Source: Nocardia brasiliensis NBRC 14402
GTDB lineage: Bacteria; Actinomycetota; Actinomycetes; Mycobacteriales; Mycobacteriaceae
Direction of reading: 5' to 3'
NCBI RefSeq assembly: GCF_000308475.2
Contig: NZ_BAFT02000023.1
Coordinates: 1-64,000, forward strand
DNA: 64,000 bases
The notes below the pieces were generated by a model that saw only the letters and a program-made list of their open reading frames with translations, made no database searches and was not told the DNA's origin. This document shows positions 37,183-45,985 of the stretch, piece by piece. The number at the start of each line of letters is the position of its first letter. Positions within the stretch are counted from its first letter, which is position 1. A program made the position numbers and the translations under genes.

Positions 37183-38412
37183 ATGATCAACCTCGAACTC
37201 CCCAAGAAGCTGCGGGCCAGCGCCAACCAGGCCCATCAGGTCGCGACCGAGATCTTCCGTCCGATCTCGCGCAAGTACGACCTCGCCGAGCACGAGTACC
37301 CGGTCGAGCTGGACACCATGGCCGCCATGGTCGAAGGCCTCGCCGACTCCGGCACGCAGAAGATCGGTGGCGCGGCCGGCGGTCGTGAAGACGACAGCGA
37401 GAGCAACGGGCACGCCACCGAACTGCTCGGAAACAGCAACGGCGGCAACATGTCCGCGCTGCTGAACGCCCTGGAAACCTCCTGGGGCGACGTCGGCCTG
37501 ATGCTCTCGATCCCCTATCAGGGTCTGGGCAACGCGGCCATCGCGGCCGTCGCTACCGACGAGCAGCTGAAGCGGTTCGGCAAGGTGTGGGCCTCCATGG
37601 CGATCACCGAGCCGTCGTTCGGTTCCGACTCCGCCGCCGTCACCACCACCGCCGTGCTCGACGGCGACGAATGGGTGCTCAACGGCGAGAAGATCTTCGT
37701 GACCGCGGGCCAGCGCTCCACCCACATCGTGGTGTGGGCGTCGGTCGACCGCAGCCTCGGCCGCGCGGCGATCAAGTCGTTCGTGGTGCCGCGCGACGCT
37801 CCCGGTCTCTCGGTGGCCCGGCTCGAGCACAAGCTCGGCATCAAGGCCTCCGACACCGCGGTGCTGCTGCTGCAGGACTGCCGGATTCCGAAGGACAACA
37901 TCCTCGGCAGCCCGGAAGTCAACGTGGAGAAGGGTTTTGCCGGGGTCATGCAGACCTTCGACAACACCCGGCCGATGGTCGCCGCGATGGCGGTCGGCGT
38001 CGCCCGTGCCGCGCTCGAGGAGCTGCGGGCCATCCTGACCGACGCCGGTGTCGAGATCTCCTACGACACCCCGCCGAACAACCAGCACGCCGCGGCCGCC
38101 GAATTCCTGCGCATGGAAGCCGATTACGAGTCCGCCTACCTGTTGTCGCTGCGCGCCGCGTGGATGGCCGACAACAAGAAGCCGAACTCGCTCGAGGCCT
38201 CGATGTCCAAGGCAAAGGCCGGCCGCACCGGTACCGACGTCTCGCTCAAGGCCGTCGAACTCGCGGGCGCCATCGGCTACTCGCAGCGCACCCTGCTGGA
38301 AAAGTGGGGCCGTGACTCGAAGATCCTCGATATCTTCGAAGGCACCCAGCAGATCCAGCAGCTCATCGTCGCCCGCCGCGTCCTCGGCAAGACGAGTGCG
38401 GAACTGAAGTAA
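37183..38412 (+). CDS. Acyl-CoA dehydrogenase (FadE-type), second of pair
   Basis: The 409-aa protein has the full acyl-CoA dehydrogenase set: WASMAITEPSFGSDSAAVTT (FAD binding), NGEKIFVTAGQRSTHIVVWA, and KILDIFEGTQQIQQLIVARR with the EGT catalytic-base position at the C-terminal end. It oxidises an acyl-CoA to the enoyl-CoA and passes electrons to ETF. It lies 33 bases downstream of the first dehydrogenase with AGGAGA before the ATG, so they form one operon ended by a strong hairpin. A helical insertion GGAAGGREDDSESNGHATEL is unusual. Confidence 0.9.
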   Translation: MINLELPKKLRASANQAHQVATEIFRPISRKYDLAEHEYPVELDTMAAMVEGLADSGTQKIGGAAGGREDDSESNGHATELLGNSNGGNMSALLNALETSWGDVGLMLSIPYQGLGNAAIAAVATDEQLKRFGKVWASMAITEPSFGSDSAAVTTTAVLDGDEWVLNGEKIFVTAGQRSTHIVVWASVDRSLGRAAIKSFVVPRDAPGLSVARLEHKLGIKASDTAVLLLQDCRIPKDNILGSPEVNVEKGFAGVMQTFDNTRPMVAAMAVGVARAALEELRAILTDAGVEISYDTPPNNQHAAAAEFLRMEADYESAYLLSLRAAWMADNKKPNSLEASMSKAKAGRTGTDVSLKAVELAGAIGYSQRTLLEKWGRDSKILDIFEGTQQIQQLIVARRVLGKTSAELK

Positions 38413-38428
38413 CAAGGCAGACAACGGA

Positions 38429-38470
38429 AAACCGGTGCGGGTCAGCTCCTCGACCCGCACCGGTTTCTGT
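38429..38470 (+). terminator. Terminator of the acyl-CoA dehydrogenase operon
   Basis: AAACCGGTGCGGGT and ACCCGCACCGGTTT form a perfect 14-bp stem with a 10-base loop, followed by CTGTTTCTC. It begins 17 bases after the stop codon. Confidence 0.88.
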
Positions 38471-38670
38471 TTCTCGGCTTTACGCCGCCTATAGGTCGTT
38501 TTCTGCGCAATGCTGTCAGCGTGCCCTCACCTGCACGGCGCAGCCCGTGAGCGCAGGCTGTCGTCGAATTTCGCCACAAGTGTGCGGGCGATGGGGTGTA
38601 CAGTTGCGATTGTCACGCGAGTGATGCCGAGCGAGAGCCGCTGCTGGTGACAGCGGCCCCACCTGGTGGG

Positions 38671-38787
38671 TTACCTAATCCACACTCGGCGGACCAGGAT
38701 GAGCGCCCCGGCGACTACGACAGCGGCCGTTACGCAGATGCCGTAATCGACCGGGGCCTTGCTCTTTTTGCGGCGATGTTTCGCCAT
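38671..38787 (-). CDS. 38-aa membrane microprotein
   Basis: A short ORF missed by size filters. On the minus strand AAGGAGGTG, a nearly ideal ribosome site, lies 9 bases before the ATG at 38787. The product starts with a very basic stretch (MAKHRRKKSKAP) and has one hydrophobic helix (YGICVTAAVVVAGALILV) ending RRVWIR. Both flanks are gene-free, so no overlapping gene explains the signal. Function unknown; a regulatory peptide binding a membrane complex would fit the size. Confidence 0.65.
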   Translation of the reverse strand: MAKHRRKKSKAPVDYGICVTAAVVVAGALILVRRVWIR

Positions 38788-39059
38788 TCCCCACCACCTC
38801 CTTCCTGGGCGCGATGTCGGACCATGTCCATCGCCCCTCGGAATGAGGTGGCCTCACCCTACGCGAACCTGCCGACCAGAAACGTTGGAACACCGGCGCT
38901 TTCGACACCGAAAAGCGACTTTCCACTCGAGGTTCCAGTTACGCCACACTTTTCAGTTCCAGAACGCACCACATACTCGGCTTCTGCACCGAACCCGCTG
39001 CGCAGTCCATTACCCGCGCGGACAACCTTGCGGCACCGGCGAATAGGCATACTGGTGGT
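38788..39059. other. Non-coding gap between microprotein and next gene
   Basis: No supported gene is seen. It must contain the divergent promoters of the 38-aa microprotein gene (leftward) and of the hypothetical gene at 39060 (rightward). I found no clear repeat or hairpin in it. Confidence 0.4.
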
Positions 39060-39647
39060 GTGCAGGAACACCCCGATCAGGTACGGATCAACCTTCGGAT
39101 TCACGACCAGCTCGGCGACCCGCCCAGTGACGACTGGACGCTCACCTTCGGCGGCCGCAGCGTCGACCAGGCCGAGGTGCGGGCGTTCATCGAAAGCCAG
39201 TTCCCCAAGCAGGACCAGTTCGTCTTGGACGAGCGGCGGTACCAATATGCCTGGGGCAGTTCGGCGATGGTGTGGTCCTTCGTCGTGGAGATGGCCCCGA
39301 CGGTGGGATCCGTGATCGCCGCCGGGATAGCCGGCGGCGCCGCATGGGACGGGGTCAAAGGAATCGGGAAGCGACTGCCGAGCCTGTGGAGTGGCCCCGA
39401 GAGCGACGAGCCACTGGCGATCCCTGACGGATCCGCCAAGCGCGAGGCGATTCGGCTTGTGCGCGAACGTTATCGGCTCGAGCCCGACAGCGTGCTCACC
39501 CCTGTGAGCGTCACGTCCGATCTCGGGACATTGCGCTCCACCGTGGTTCTGCATTCGCGCACCGGAGTCGGTTACGAGGTGGAACTGCTACGAAACACAA
39601 GTGGCGTGAGCCTCGCAAGAATCACCGTGACCGAACCCGGCGCCTGA
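39060..39647 (+). CDS. Hypothetical protein with central Gly/Ala hydrophobic segment
   Basis: The 195-aa protein is not recognised. It has an N-terminal alpha/beta part with DDWTLTFGGRSVDQAEVRAF, a central hydrophobic helix (EMAPTVGSVIAAGIAGGAAW) that may touch the membrane, and a C-terminal beta-rich part (TLRSTVVLHSRTGVGYEVEL). Start is GTG 39060. Its base composition matches resident genes. The isolated position gives no functional hint. Confidence 0.6.
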   Translation: MQEHPDQVRINLRIHDQLGDPPSDDWTLTFGGRSVDQAEVRAFIESQFPKQDQFVLDERRYQYAWGSSAMVWSFVVEMAPTVGSVIAAGIAGGAAWDGVKGIGKRLPSLWSGPESDEPLAIPDGSAKREAIRLVRERYRLEPDSVLTPVSVTSDLGTLRSTVVLHSRTGVGYEVELLRNTSGVSLARITVTEPGA

Positions 39648-39943
39648 GACTCCGCGGGTGCGCGTATGGACTCCGTGAGCCCCACCAACGGCTTTCGGGC
39701 ACCGCGCGAATGTGCTCGTTTCAGATTCGACGGTCGTGGGTGGTGCGGAATTCGCCCTGAATGTCGGGATTGTTGGGTTCCAGTTGGAATGTTCCGGAAT
39801 GTCGCAGCGGGAAAAGGGCGTACGAGTTGGATAGTGGAACGGTTCGGTCAGGGGTGGTTGCGTAACGGCCGGTGTTTCTTGATCGACAATTGAGCGAATG
39901 TTTTCTCTCGAGCTGTACCAGAGACCTCAAGGAGAAACTGCAC

Positions 39944-40576
39944 ATGGAACGACCGAGTGTGATCCGTCGCCTCGCGACCGTTTTCGCCACCACGGCGGTT
40001 GTCGCGGGCGTTTTCGCCGGCAGTGCCGGTGCGGCACCGAGCACTGTCGATTGGGGCACGGCCGCGCAGCAGTTGCGCGCCGCGGCCGCGGGCAACGCGC
40101 AGGCCGAGCAGGCGGTGGATCGGCTGCTCGCTTCGGGGCAGCTGAACCAGGCCGCAGAGGTGGCGCTGCCCGCGCAGCCGTTCCAGATTCCGGCGCAGTC
40201 GGATATCGGCCGTGGTGACGGTCCCGGCGTGTACGGGTCCGGTATCGCACTCGGTCTCGACGGGTTCCGGTTCGGGTTCTTCGGCGGACCCGGCACCATC
40301 GCGCCGAACCAGGGTGGCGCGAAACTCGAAGTGCTGTGGATCAATCTGTCCAACGGCCGCAGCGGCACCGAGGTGCTGAACGAGCACAACGACGTCCTGG
40401 TGGACACCACTATTCGATCTCGGGCGCTGGACACCGGCCCGGGCATGATCGTCGCCGCGGTCTACGGCAGCCTGTGGCACCGCTGGTCGGTTCCGGTGAG
40501 CGACGCGAACCCGGACGGGTATCAGTACCAGCTGGGCACGATCTCGGTGCCGTCGTTCGGCGCGGTATACAACTGA
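39944..40576 (+). CDS. Small secreted protein of unknown function
   Basis: The 210-aa protein has a Sec signal peptide (RRLATVFATTAVVAGVFAGS, cleavage after AGA near residue 31). The mature part starts with a helical segment of Ala/Gln-rich repeats (QQLRAAAAGNAQAEQAVDRL) followed by a beta-rich domain (KLEVLWINLSNGRSGTEVLN). AAGGAGAAACTG precedes the ATG at 39944. Such proteins are common in Nocardia and Rhodococcus secretomes; the role is unknown. The preceding 296 bases hold no supported gene. Confidence 0.7.
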   Translation: MERPSVIRRLATVFATTAVVAGVFAGSAGAAPSTVDWGTAAQQLRAAAAGNAQAEQAVDRLLASGQLNQAAEVALPAQPFQIPAQSDIGRGDGPGVYGSGIALGLDGFRFGFFGGPGTIAPNQGGAKLEVLWINLSNGRSGTEVLNEHNDVLVDTTIRSRALDTGPGMIVAAVYGSLWHRWSVPVSDANPDGYQYQLGTISVPSFGAVYN

Positions 40577-40642
40577 GCAAACGACAGGACGGCCGTCGCG
40601 GCGTAGTCCGCGGCGGCCGTCGCGCACCCGAATGACCTCTTG

Positions 40643-40660
40643 TTCGGAACTACGTAGTTC
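40643..40660. promoter_or_regulatory. 18-bp perfect palindrome before the ArsR-like gene
   Basis: CGGAACTACGTAGTTCCG is fully self-complementary. It ends 15 bases before the GTG of the regulator gene, where a dimeric repressor would block transcription of its own gene. Confidence 0.65.
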
Positions 40661-40675
40661 CGTAGCTTTTGTGGC

Positions 40676-41176
40676 GTGAGTCTGGAAGAGCGGGTCTTGG
40701 AACTCGAACGGCGGCTCGACGGGCTGCTGCCCTTCGCGAACGGGAACGGGATCGAGGCGTCGTCGGACCGCTGGGCGGCCGCGCGCCTGCACGAGGAGTT
40801 CGCCGCGACCGACGAGCCGAACGGCGGCGTGCTGTTCGCGGGTTCGCTGCGACTGCCGACCGACGAGCAGTACAGCTGGCAGGCCACGTTCACCACCGGC
40901 GACCTGATCGAGGACGACTGGGCCGAGACCGCGGAATGCCTTGCCGCGCTGGGCAACCCGGTGCGGCTACGGCTGCTGCGGGAGATCATGGGCGGCCGCA
41001 GGACCGCCGCCGAACTGGTCGGTCTCGAAGGGGTCGGCACCTCGGGCCAGGTCTATCACCATCTGCGGCAGCTGGCCGCCGTCGGCTGGCTGCACACCGC
41101 CGGCCGCGGGCGTTTCGAGGTGCCCGCGGGCCGGGTGGTGCCGTTGCTGATCGCACTGGCCAGCGCGCGGCGCTGA
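40676..41176 (+). CDS. ArsR-family-like helix-turn-helix regulator
   Basis: The 166-aa protein has an ArsR-type winged HTH in its C-terminal half: CLAALGNPVRLRLLREIMGG, then GLEGVGTSGQVYHHLRQLAA as recognition helix. The N-terminal ~80 residues start with a short coiled coil (LEERVLELERRLDGLLP). Only one Cys is present and no metal-binding motif is evident, so it may not be a metal sensor. It lies behind an 18-bp palindrome and converges on the gene of a Cys-rich peptide. The start GTG at 40676 has no clear ribosome site. Confidence 0.8.
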   Translation: MSLEERVLELERRLDGLLPFANGNGIEASSDRWAAARLHEEFAATDEPNGGVLFAGSLRLPTDEQYSWQATFTTGDLIEDDWAETAECLAALGNPVRLRLLREIMGGRRTAAELVGLEGVGTSGQVYHHLRQLAAVGWLHTAGRGRFEVPAGRVVPLLIALASARR

Positions 41177-41241
41177 ACCCTAACTCAGGTCGCCGAGCTG
41201 TCCCGCGCAGAGCGCGAAGACGACCACGACGAGGGTGCGGA

Positions 41242-41361
41242 TCAGCCGCACTGGTCACCGCACGAGCAGGCGCCGCCGGATTGGCAGCCACATTGGCAGC
41301 TCGGACCGCAGGTGCAGTCCGGCGCCGGTACCGAAGTCGAGCGAACAAGCCTGATGATCAT
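41242..41361 (-). CDS. 39-aa Cys-rich peptide, metallothionein-like
   Basis: A very short ORF that size filters skip. Start ATG 41361 follows GGAGG by 10 bases. Eight of 39 residues are Cys (16, 18, 22, 24, 26, 32, 34, 38) in CxC and CxCxC groupings, interleaved with Gly, Ser and Gln and no aromatic residue, as in metallothioneins. The N-terminal 15 residues (MIIRLVRSTSVPAPD) lack Cys. By analogy to mycobacterial MymT it could bind Cu(I) or Zn(II). A RiPP precursor would look similar, but no modifying enzyme is near. Confidence 0.65.
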   Translation of the reverse strand: MIIRLVRSTSVPAPDCTCGPSCQCGCQSGGACSCGDQCG

Positions 41362-41655
41362 CGTTGAATCAGCCTCCATTCTGGTGTTCGACTACCCCTT
41401 GCGTGCATCGAACGCGCAGCGGATGACCATGTCAAATAGCCGCCGGTCCGGCGGTCCGGCGACACGCCGGTTACCGAAATTCCTCCCACGAAATCCCCGA
41501 AATCCATCGGCCGGACCTCAATAGGGCGACCATGCCCGATTAATCCGGTTCAGTCTGTGACCGCGCCCACTGAGCACTGCTACGGTATGCCAAAAGTGGC
41601 CGTACCAGTTCGCTAGGTCGAGTGCCGACGCGAGGTTCTGTGGAGGTGTTTCGAC

Positions 41656-43281
41656 ATGAAGGTGGCGCACGCGCTCGAGGTCGTGAAGGCGCTGGGAGTG
41701 CTGCGGAAGCGCGGGGTCTCCGATCCGCGCAAACCGCTGGAAACGCTGCGGACGATGAAGGAATCGCAGATCTACGGGCCGCAGGCCACGCTGATCCGCC
41801 ACGCCGCGCGCATCGCGCCGGACTCGCTCGCGCTGGCCGACGAAAAGGGTGAACTGACCTACGGCCAGATCGACAAGCAGTCGACCGCGATCGCGCGCGG
41901 ACTGCACGCGGCCGGGCTCACCGAAGGTACCGTCGTCGGGGTGCTGGCCCGCGACCATCGCGGCCTGATCCTGTCCATGGTGGCCGCGAGCAAGGCCGGC
42001 GTGCGGGTGGCGCTGATGAACACCGGGTTCGCCAAGCCGCAGTTCGCCGAGGTGTGCCAGCGCGAGCAGGTCAAGGCGATGCTGCACGACAGCGAGTTCC
42101 TCGGCCTGCTCGACGCACTGCCCGCCGACCTGCCGCGCTACCTCACCTGGGTCGACGAGGGCACCGAATTGCCCGCGGGCGCACAGACTCTCGACGATCT
42201 GGTCGCGGCCAACTCCAGCGCGGAACTGGCCCCGCCGAGCAAGCCGGGCGGGTTCATCATCCTCACCAGCGGCACCACCGGCCTGCCGAAGGGCGCCACC
42301 CGCGCGAAGGTGTCGCCGCTGGCCACCGCGCAGTTCCTCGACCGCATCCCGTTCCCGTACCGGGGCGCGCAGGTGATCGTGTCGCCGATCTTCCACAGCA
42401 CCGGGTTCGGCACCTGGCTCGTCGGCATGGCCATGGGCAACAAGATCGTGGTGCGCCGCCGCTTCGACGCCGAGGCCACGCTGAAGTTGATCGCCGATCA
42501 CAAGGCGGAGATGCTCGTCGCGGTGCCGACCATGCTGCACCGGATGACGGAGCTGGATCCGGAGATCCGCGCCAAATACGACACCTCGTCGCTGAAGGTC
42601 ATCCTGCTCGCGGGCTCGGCGCTGTCGCCGGAGCTCACCATGAAGGCCACCCAGGTGTTCGGGCCGGTGCTGTACAACCTGTACGGCTCGACCGAATGCT
42701 CGGTGGCGGCCATCGCGAACCCAGACGATCTGGCCATCGCGCCCGGCACGGTCGGCCGCGCGCCGGTCACCTGCGAGGTGCGCCTGTTCGACGACAACGA
42801 CAAGCAGGTCACCGCGATCGGCACGACCGCGCGCATCTTCATCCGCAGCGGGACGCCGTTCGAGGGCTACACCGACGGCCGCAACAAGCAGATCATCGAC
42901 GGCTTCATGTCCAGCGGTGACGTCGGCCACTTCGACGAGCACGGCCTGTTGATGGTGGACGGCCGCGACGACGACATGATCGTCTCCGGCGGCGAGAACG
43001 TCTTCCCGCAGGAGGTGGAGAACCTGCTGCTGGAGCGTCCGGACATCTTCGACGCCGCGGTGGTCGGTGTGGACGACGCCGAGTTCGGAAAGCGGTTGCG
43101 CGCCTTCGTGGTTCCCGAGCCGGGCCAGAATCCGGACGGCGAGGAGATCAAGGCCTACGTCAAGAACAACCTGGCCCGCTACAAGGTGCCGCGCGAGGTG
43201 GTGTTCCTCGACGACCTGCCGCGCAATCCGACCGGCAAACTGCTGCGGCGGGTGCTGGTGGAGTACGACACCACCGCCTGA
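41656..43281 (+). CDS. Fatty-acyl-CoA synthetase (FadD-type), first copy
   Basis: The 541-aa adenylate-forming enzyme has the AMP-binding P-loop IILTSGTTGLPKGATR, the LYNLYGSTECS motif, SSGDVGHFDEHG, the hinge DGRDDDMIVSGGENVFPQEV and the C-terminal catalytic Lys in NPTGKLLRR. It activates a fatty acid with ATP and CoA. GGAGGTG precedes the ATG. A second, clearly homologous gene follows after 157 bases. Substrate length is unknown. Confidence 0.92.
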   Translation: MKVAHALEVVKALGVLRKRGVSDPRKPLETLRTMKESQIYGPQATLIRHAARIAPDSLALADEKGELTYGQIDKQSTAIARGLHAAGLTEGTVVGVLARDHRGLILSMVAASKAGVRVALMNTGFAKPQFAEVCQREQVKAMLHDSEFLGLLDALPADLPRYLTWVDEGTELPAGAQTLDDLVAANSSAELAPPSKPGGFIILTSGTTGLPKGATRAKVSPLATAQFLDRIPFPYRGAQVIVSPIFHSTGFGTWLVGMAMGNKIVVRRRFDAEATLKLIADHKAEMLVAVPTMLHRMTELDPEIRAKYDTSSLKVILLAGSALSPELTMKATQVFGPVLYNLYGSTECSVAAIANPDDLAIAPGTVGRAPVTCEVRLFDDNDKQVTAIGTTARIFIRSGTPFEGYTDGRNKQIIDGFMSSGDVGHFDEHGLLMVDGRDDDMIVSGGENVFPQEVENLLLERPDIFDAAVVGVDDAEFGKRLRAFVVPEPGQNPDGEEIKAYVKNNLARYKVPREVVFLDDLPRNPTGKLLRRVLVEYDTTA

Positions 43282-43438
43282 CGGTCATCGGCTGGTTACC
43301 CACCGGTAGGAGCTGTTGAGATACGTGACACATCCGGTTACAGATGGTTGCTATTGTTAGCGGCAGCACTGGATCCCGTAGTCGCGGTCCGCACCACCCA
43401 CCGGCTCCCCGGGTGGGACCGCCGGAAGGTTGTTGTCG

Positions 43439-45097
43439 ATGGTTGTCTCCTTCCCCGCGTTGAGCGGCACTGCCCGCAAGGCCGGAACTCTCGCTCTCGG
43501 CGTTAATGTCATGGTCAAGCGGCATCTGTTCAATCCGCTCCGGCTCGATCAGGCCGTGCGCTCGGCGATCAACGTGACCAAGCTCGGACCGTTCGCCGGT
43601 GTCGCCATGCATGCCGCACAGACTCGGCCCAACGCGGGGGCGATCGTCGACGAGGCCGGTGAGCTGACCTTCGGCGAGCTGAACGAGCAGTCGAACGCGC
43701 TGGCCCGCGGCCTGGCGACACAGGGCGTGCGGCCGGGCGACGTGGTGGCGGTGCTGGCGCGCGATCACCGCGGGATGGTGTTGAGCCTGCTCGCCGCGGG
43801 CAAGCTCGGCGTGCGCACGGTGCTGATGAACACCGGGTTCGCCAAGCCGCAGTTCGCCGATGTCGCCGAGCGCGAAAAGGTGAAGGCGGTGCTGCACGAC
43901 AGCGAGTTCCTGGACCTGATGAGCGCGATTCCGGCCGCTATCCCGCGGATCCTCACCTGGGTCGACGCCAAGGACAACGCCGATCCGGCGATCCCGACCA
44001 TCGCCTCGCTCATCGCGGGCGAATCCACCGCACCGCTGCCCGCGCCCGCGAAGCCGGGCGGCATGGTCATCCTGACCAGCGGCACCACCGGCACGCCGAA
44101 GGGCGCGCCGCGGGACCGGGTGAGCCCGTTCGCCTCGGCCCAGTTCGTCGACCGGGTGCCGTTGCCGCACAACGGCACCATGATCATGGCCGCGCCGATC
44201 TTCCACGGCACCGGGCTGTCCCAGTTCACCCTCGGTATCGCGCTCGGCAACCGGGTGGTCTTCCAGCAGCGCCGGTTCGATCCGGAGCTGACGCTGCAGA
44301 ACATCGTCAAGTACCGCGCCGACTCGCTGGTGGTCGTGCCGACCATGTTGCAGCGCATCCTCGATCTGGACGAGGAGGTGCTGGCCAAGTACAACCCCCG
44401 CACCATCAAGGTGATCTTCGCGGCGGGCTCGGCCATCGCCCCCGACGTGGTGACCCGAACGCTGGACTACTTCGGCGACACCCTTTACAACCTGTACGGT
44501 TCCACCGAGTGCGCGGTGATGACCGTTGCGACGCCGGAGGATCTGCGCAAAGCGCCGACCACCGCGGGCAAGGCGCCGGTCGGGATCAAGATCGTGCTGC
44601 TGGACGAGAACCGCAAGCCGATCACGAAGCCGAATGTCACCGGCACCATCTTCGTCGACAACGGTTTCGCGTTCACCGGCTACACCGACGGCCGCACCAA
44701 GGAGGTCGTCGACGGCATGATGTCCAGCGGCGACGTCGGCCATTTCGACGCCGACGGGCTGCTCTACATCGACGGCCGCGACGACGACATGATCGTCTCC
44801 GGCGGCGAGAACGTCTTCCCGCTCGAGGTGGAGAACCTGATCGCCGGACGCGAGGACATCTTCGAGGCCGCCGTGGTGGGCGTCGACGATCGCGAGTTCG
44901 GCAAGCGCCTGCGCGCCTTCGTCGTGCCCGGCCCCGACTCCAAGCGGGACGCCCAGGAGATCAAGGACTTCGTCAAGGCGAACCTGGCCCGATACAAGGT
45001 CCCCCGCGAGGTGATCTTCCTCGACGAACTCCCGCGCAACGCCACCGGCAAACTGCTGCGCAAACCGCTCATCGAGATGGACGTCGACGCGAGCTGA
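43439..45097 (+). CDS. Fatty-acyl-CoA synthetase (FadD-type), second copy
   Basis: The 552-aa enzyme has the same motifs as its neighbour: VILTSGTTGTPKGAPRD, LYNLYGSTECAV, MMSSGDVGHFDADG, DDDMIVSGGENVFPLEV and NATGKLLRKP. It differs by an N-terminal extension (SFPALSGTARKAGTLALGVN). Whole stretches are identical to the first copy (e.g. LMNTGFAKPQFA), so the two arose by tandem duplication. ATG 43439 follows GGAAGG; a TTG nine bases upstream is possible. Confidence 0.92.
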   Translation: MVVSFPALSGTARKAGTLALGVNVMVKRHLFNPLRLDQAVRSAINVTKLGPFAGVAMHAAQTRPNAGAIVDEAGELTFGELNEQSNALARGLATQGVRPGDVVAVLARDHRGMVLSLLAAGKLGVRTVLMNTGFAKPQFADVAEREKVKAVLHDSEFLDLMSAIPAAIPRILTWVDAKDNADPAIPTIASLIAGESTAPLPAPAKPGGMVILTSGTTGTPKGAPRDRVSPFASAQFVDRVPLPHNGTMIMAAPIFHGTGLSQFTLGIALGNRVVFQQRRFDPELTLQNIVKYRADSLVVVPTMLQRILDLDEEVLAKYNPRTIKVIFAAGSAIAPDVVTRTLDYFGDTLYNLYGSTECAVMTVATPEDLRKAPTTAGKAPVGIKIVLLDENRKPITKPNVTGTIFVDNGFAFTGYTDGRTKEVVDGMMSSGDVGHFDADGLLYIDGRDDDMIVSGGENVFPLEVENLIAGREDIFEAAVVGVDDREFGKRLRAFVVPGPDSKRDAQEIKDFVKANLARYKVPREVIFLDELPRNATGKLLRKPLIEMDVDAS

Positions 45098-45181
45098 GCA
45101 GGTAGCCGACGGCTGGTCCACAGTTGCTTCCCCGGTTGTCCGGCGGGGAAAAGCGTGCAATCCGTCGGCTACTATCAGCGA

Positions 45182-45745
45182 GTGAACAACGAGTTCGACC
45201 GGGCTGCTGCGGGACAACGCAGCGCCGTCGCGCGGGTGCGCGGCGCTTCGGCCGGAGCGATCTCGGGCACCATTTCCGTTGCGGCACATGGCTGGGCGTC
45301 CGGCGGTATGCCGCCGAGCGGCACCACCCTCACCCTGCTCGCCGGCACCGCCGCCCTGATCGGAGCGCTGGTCGCCGGACTCGCGCCGCTGCGCGACACC
45401 GCGACCGGTCTGGTCGCCGCCCTGGTCGCCGGACAGTTGCTCGGCCACGTGACGATGGGTCTGGGTTCGGGGCATCTGCATCACGGCGATGCCCAGCTGA
45501 CCCCGACCATGCTCACCGCCCACATACTCGCGGCCGTCGCCGCGGCCGCCGTGATCCGCGGCGCGGAAACCGCCTACCGGGCCGGCACCGCGGTGTTGCG
45601 CCGTGCGCTGCCGCTGCGCCGTGCGCTGCCGTTCCTGCCGGAACCCGCGCCGCTGCGCATCACCCACCGCGACCGAATCATCCTGCGCGTCTTCGCCGCC
45701 GAATCGCTGCGCACCCGCGCCCCACCCGTCGCCATCGCTTACTGA
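45182..45745 (+). CDS. His-containing multi-pass membrane protein
   Basis: The 187-aa protein has about four hydrophobic helices (GTTLTLLAGTAALIGALVAG, TGLVAALVAGQLLGHVTMGL, MLTAHILAAVAAAAVIRGA). Histidines cluster at the membrane edge (LGHVTMGLGSGHLHHGDAQL). A basic tail of about 50 residues follows. It precedes a PepSY membrane protein on the same strand, so a role in copper or iron handling is plausible but unproven. GTG 45182 is taken as start because the upstream part overlaps non-coding DNA. Confidence 0.6.
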   Translation: MNNEFDRAAAGQRSAVARVRGASAGAISGTISVAAHGWASGGMPPSGTTLTLLAGTAALIGALVAGLAPLRDTATGLVAALVAGQLLGHVTMGLGSGHLHHGDAQLTPTMLTAHILAAVAAAAVIRGAETAYRAGTAVLRRALPLRRALPFLPEPAPLRITHRDRIILRVFAAESLRTRAPPVAIAY

Positions 45746-45985
45746 TCACCTCGTCACGCCGACCGACCGGTCGCGTGTACACGTGTGTCCCGGCACACCG
45801 CCGACGCCCCTTCGGCGCGTAGCAGCATTCGCTCGCTGTATCCCCGCGACCCAGCTCGGCTTTCCGTGGCGGTGCCCGGACAGCGCTATGTCTTTTTGTC
45901 GACCCTGCACTCGGCTGCGTGCGGCGCCTCTTGGCCGGCCGCACCGCCAGAACGCGGGTCACCCGAACTTCAGAATCGAAAAATC

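Noticed and set aside
39721..40446. Open frame on the - strand across the secreted-protein gene
   Set aside because: The + strand gene has a ribosome site, signal peptide and sensible composition; the - frame has none.
43160..45667. An 835-codon open frame on the - strand
   Set aside because: It lies antisense to the second acyl-CoA synthetase, which has all family motifs; no motif is found in this frame.
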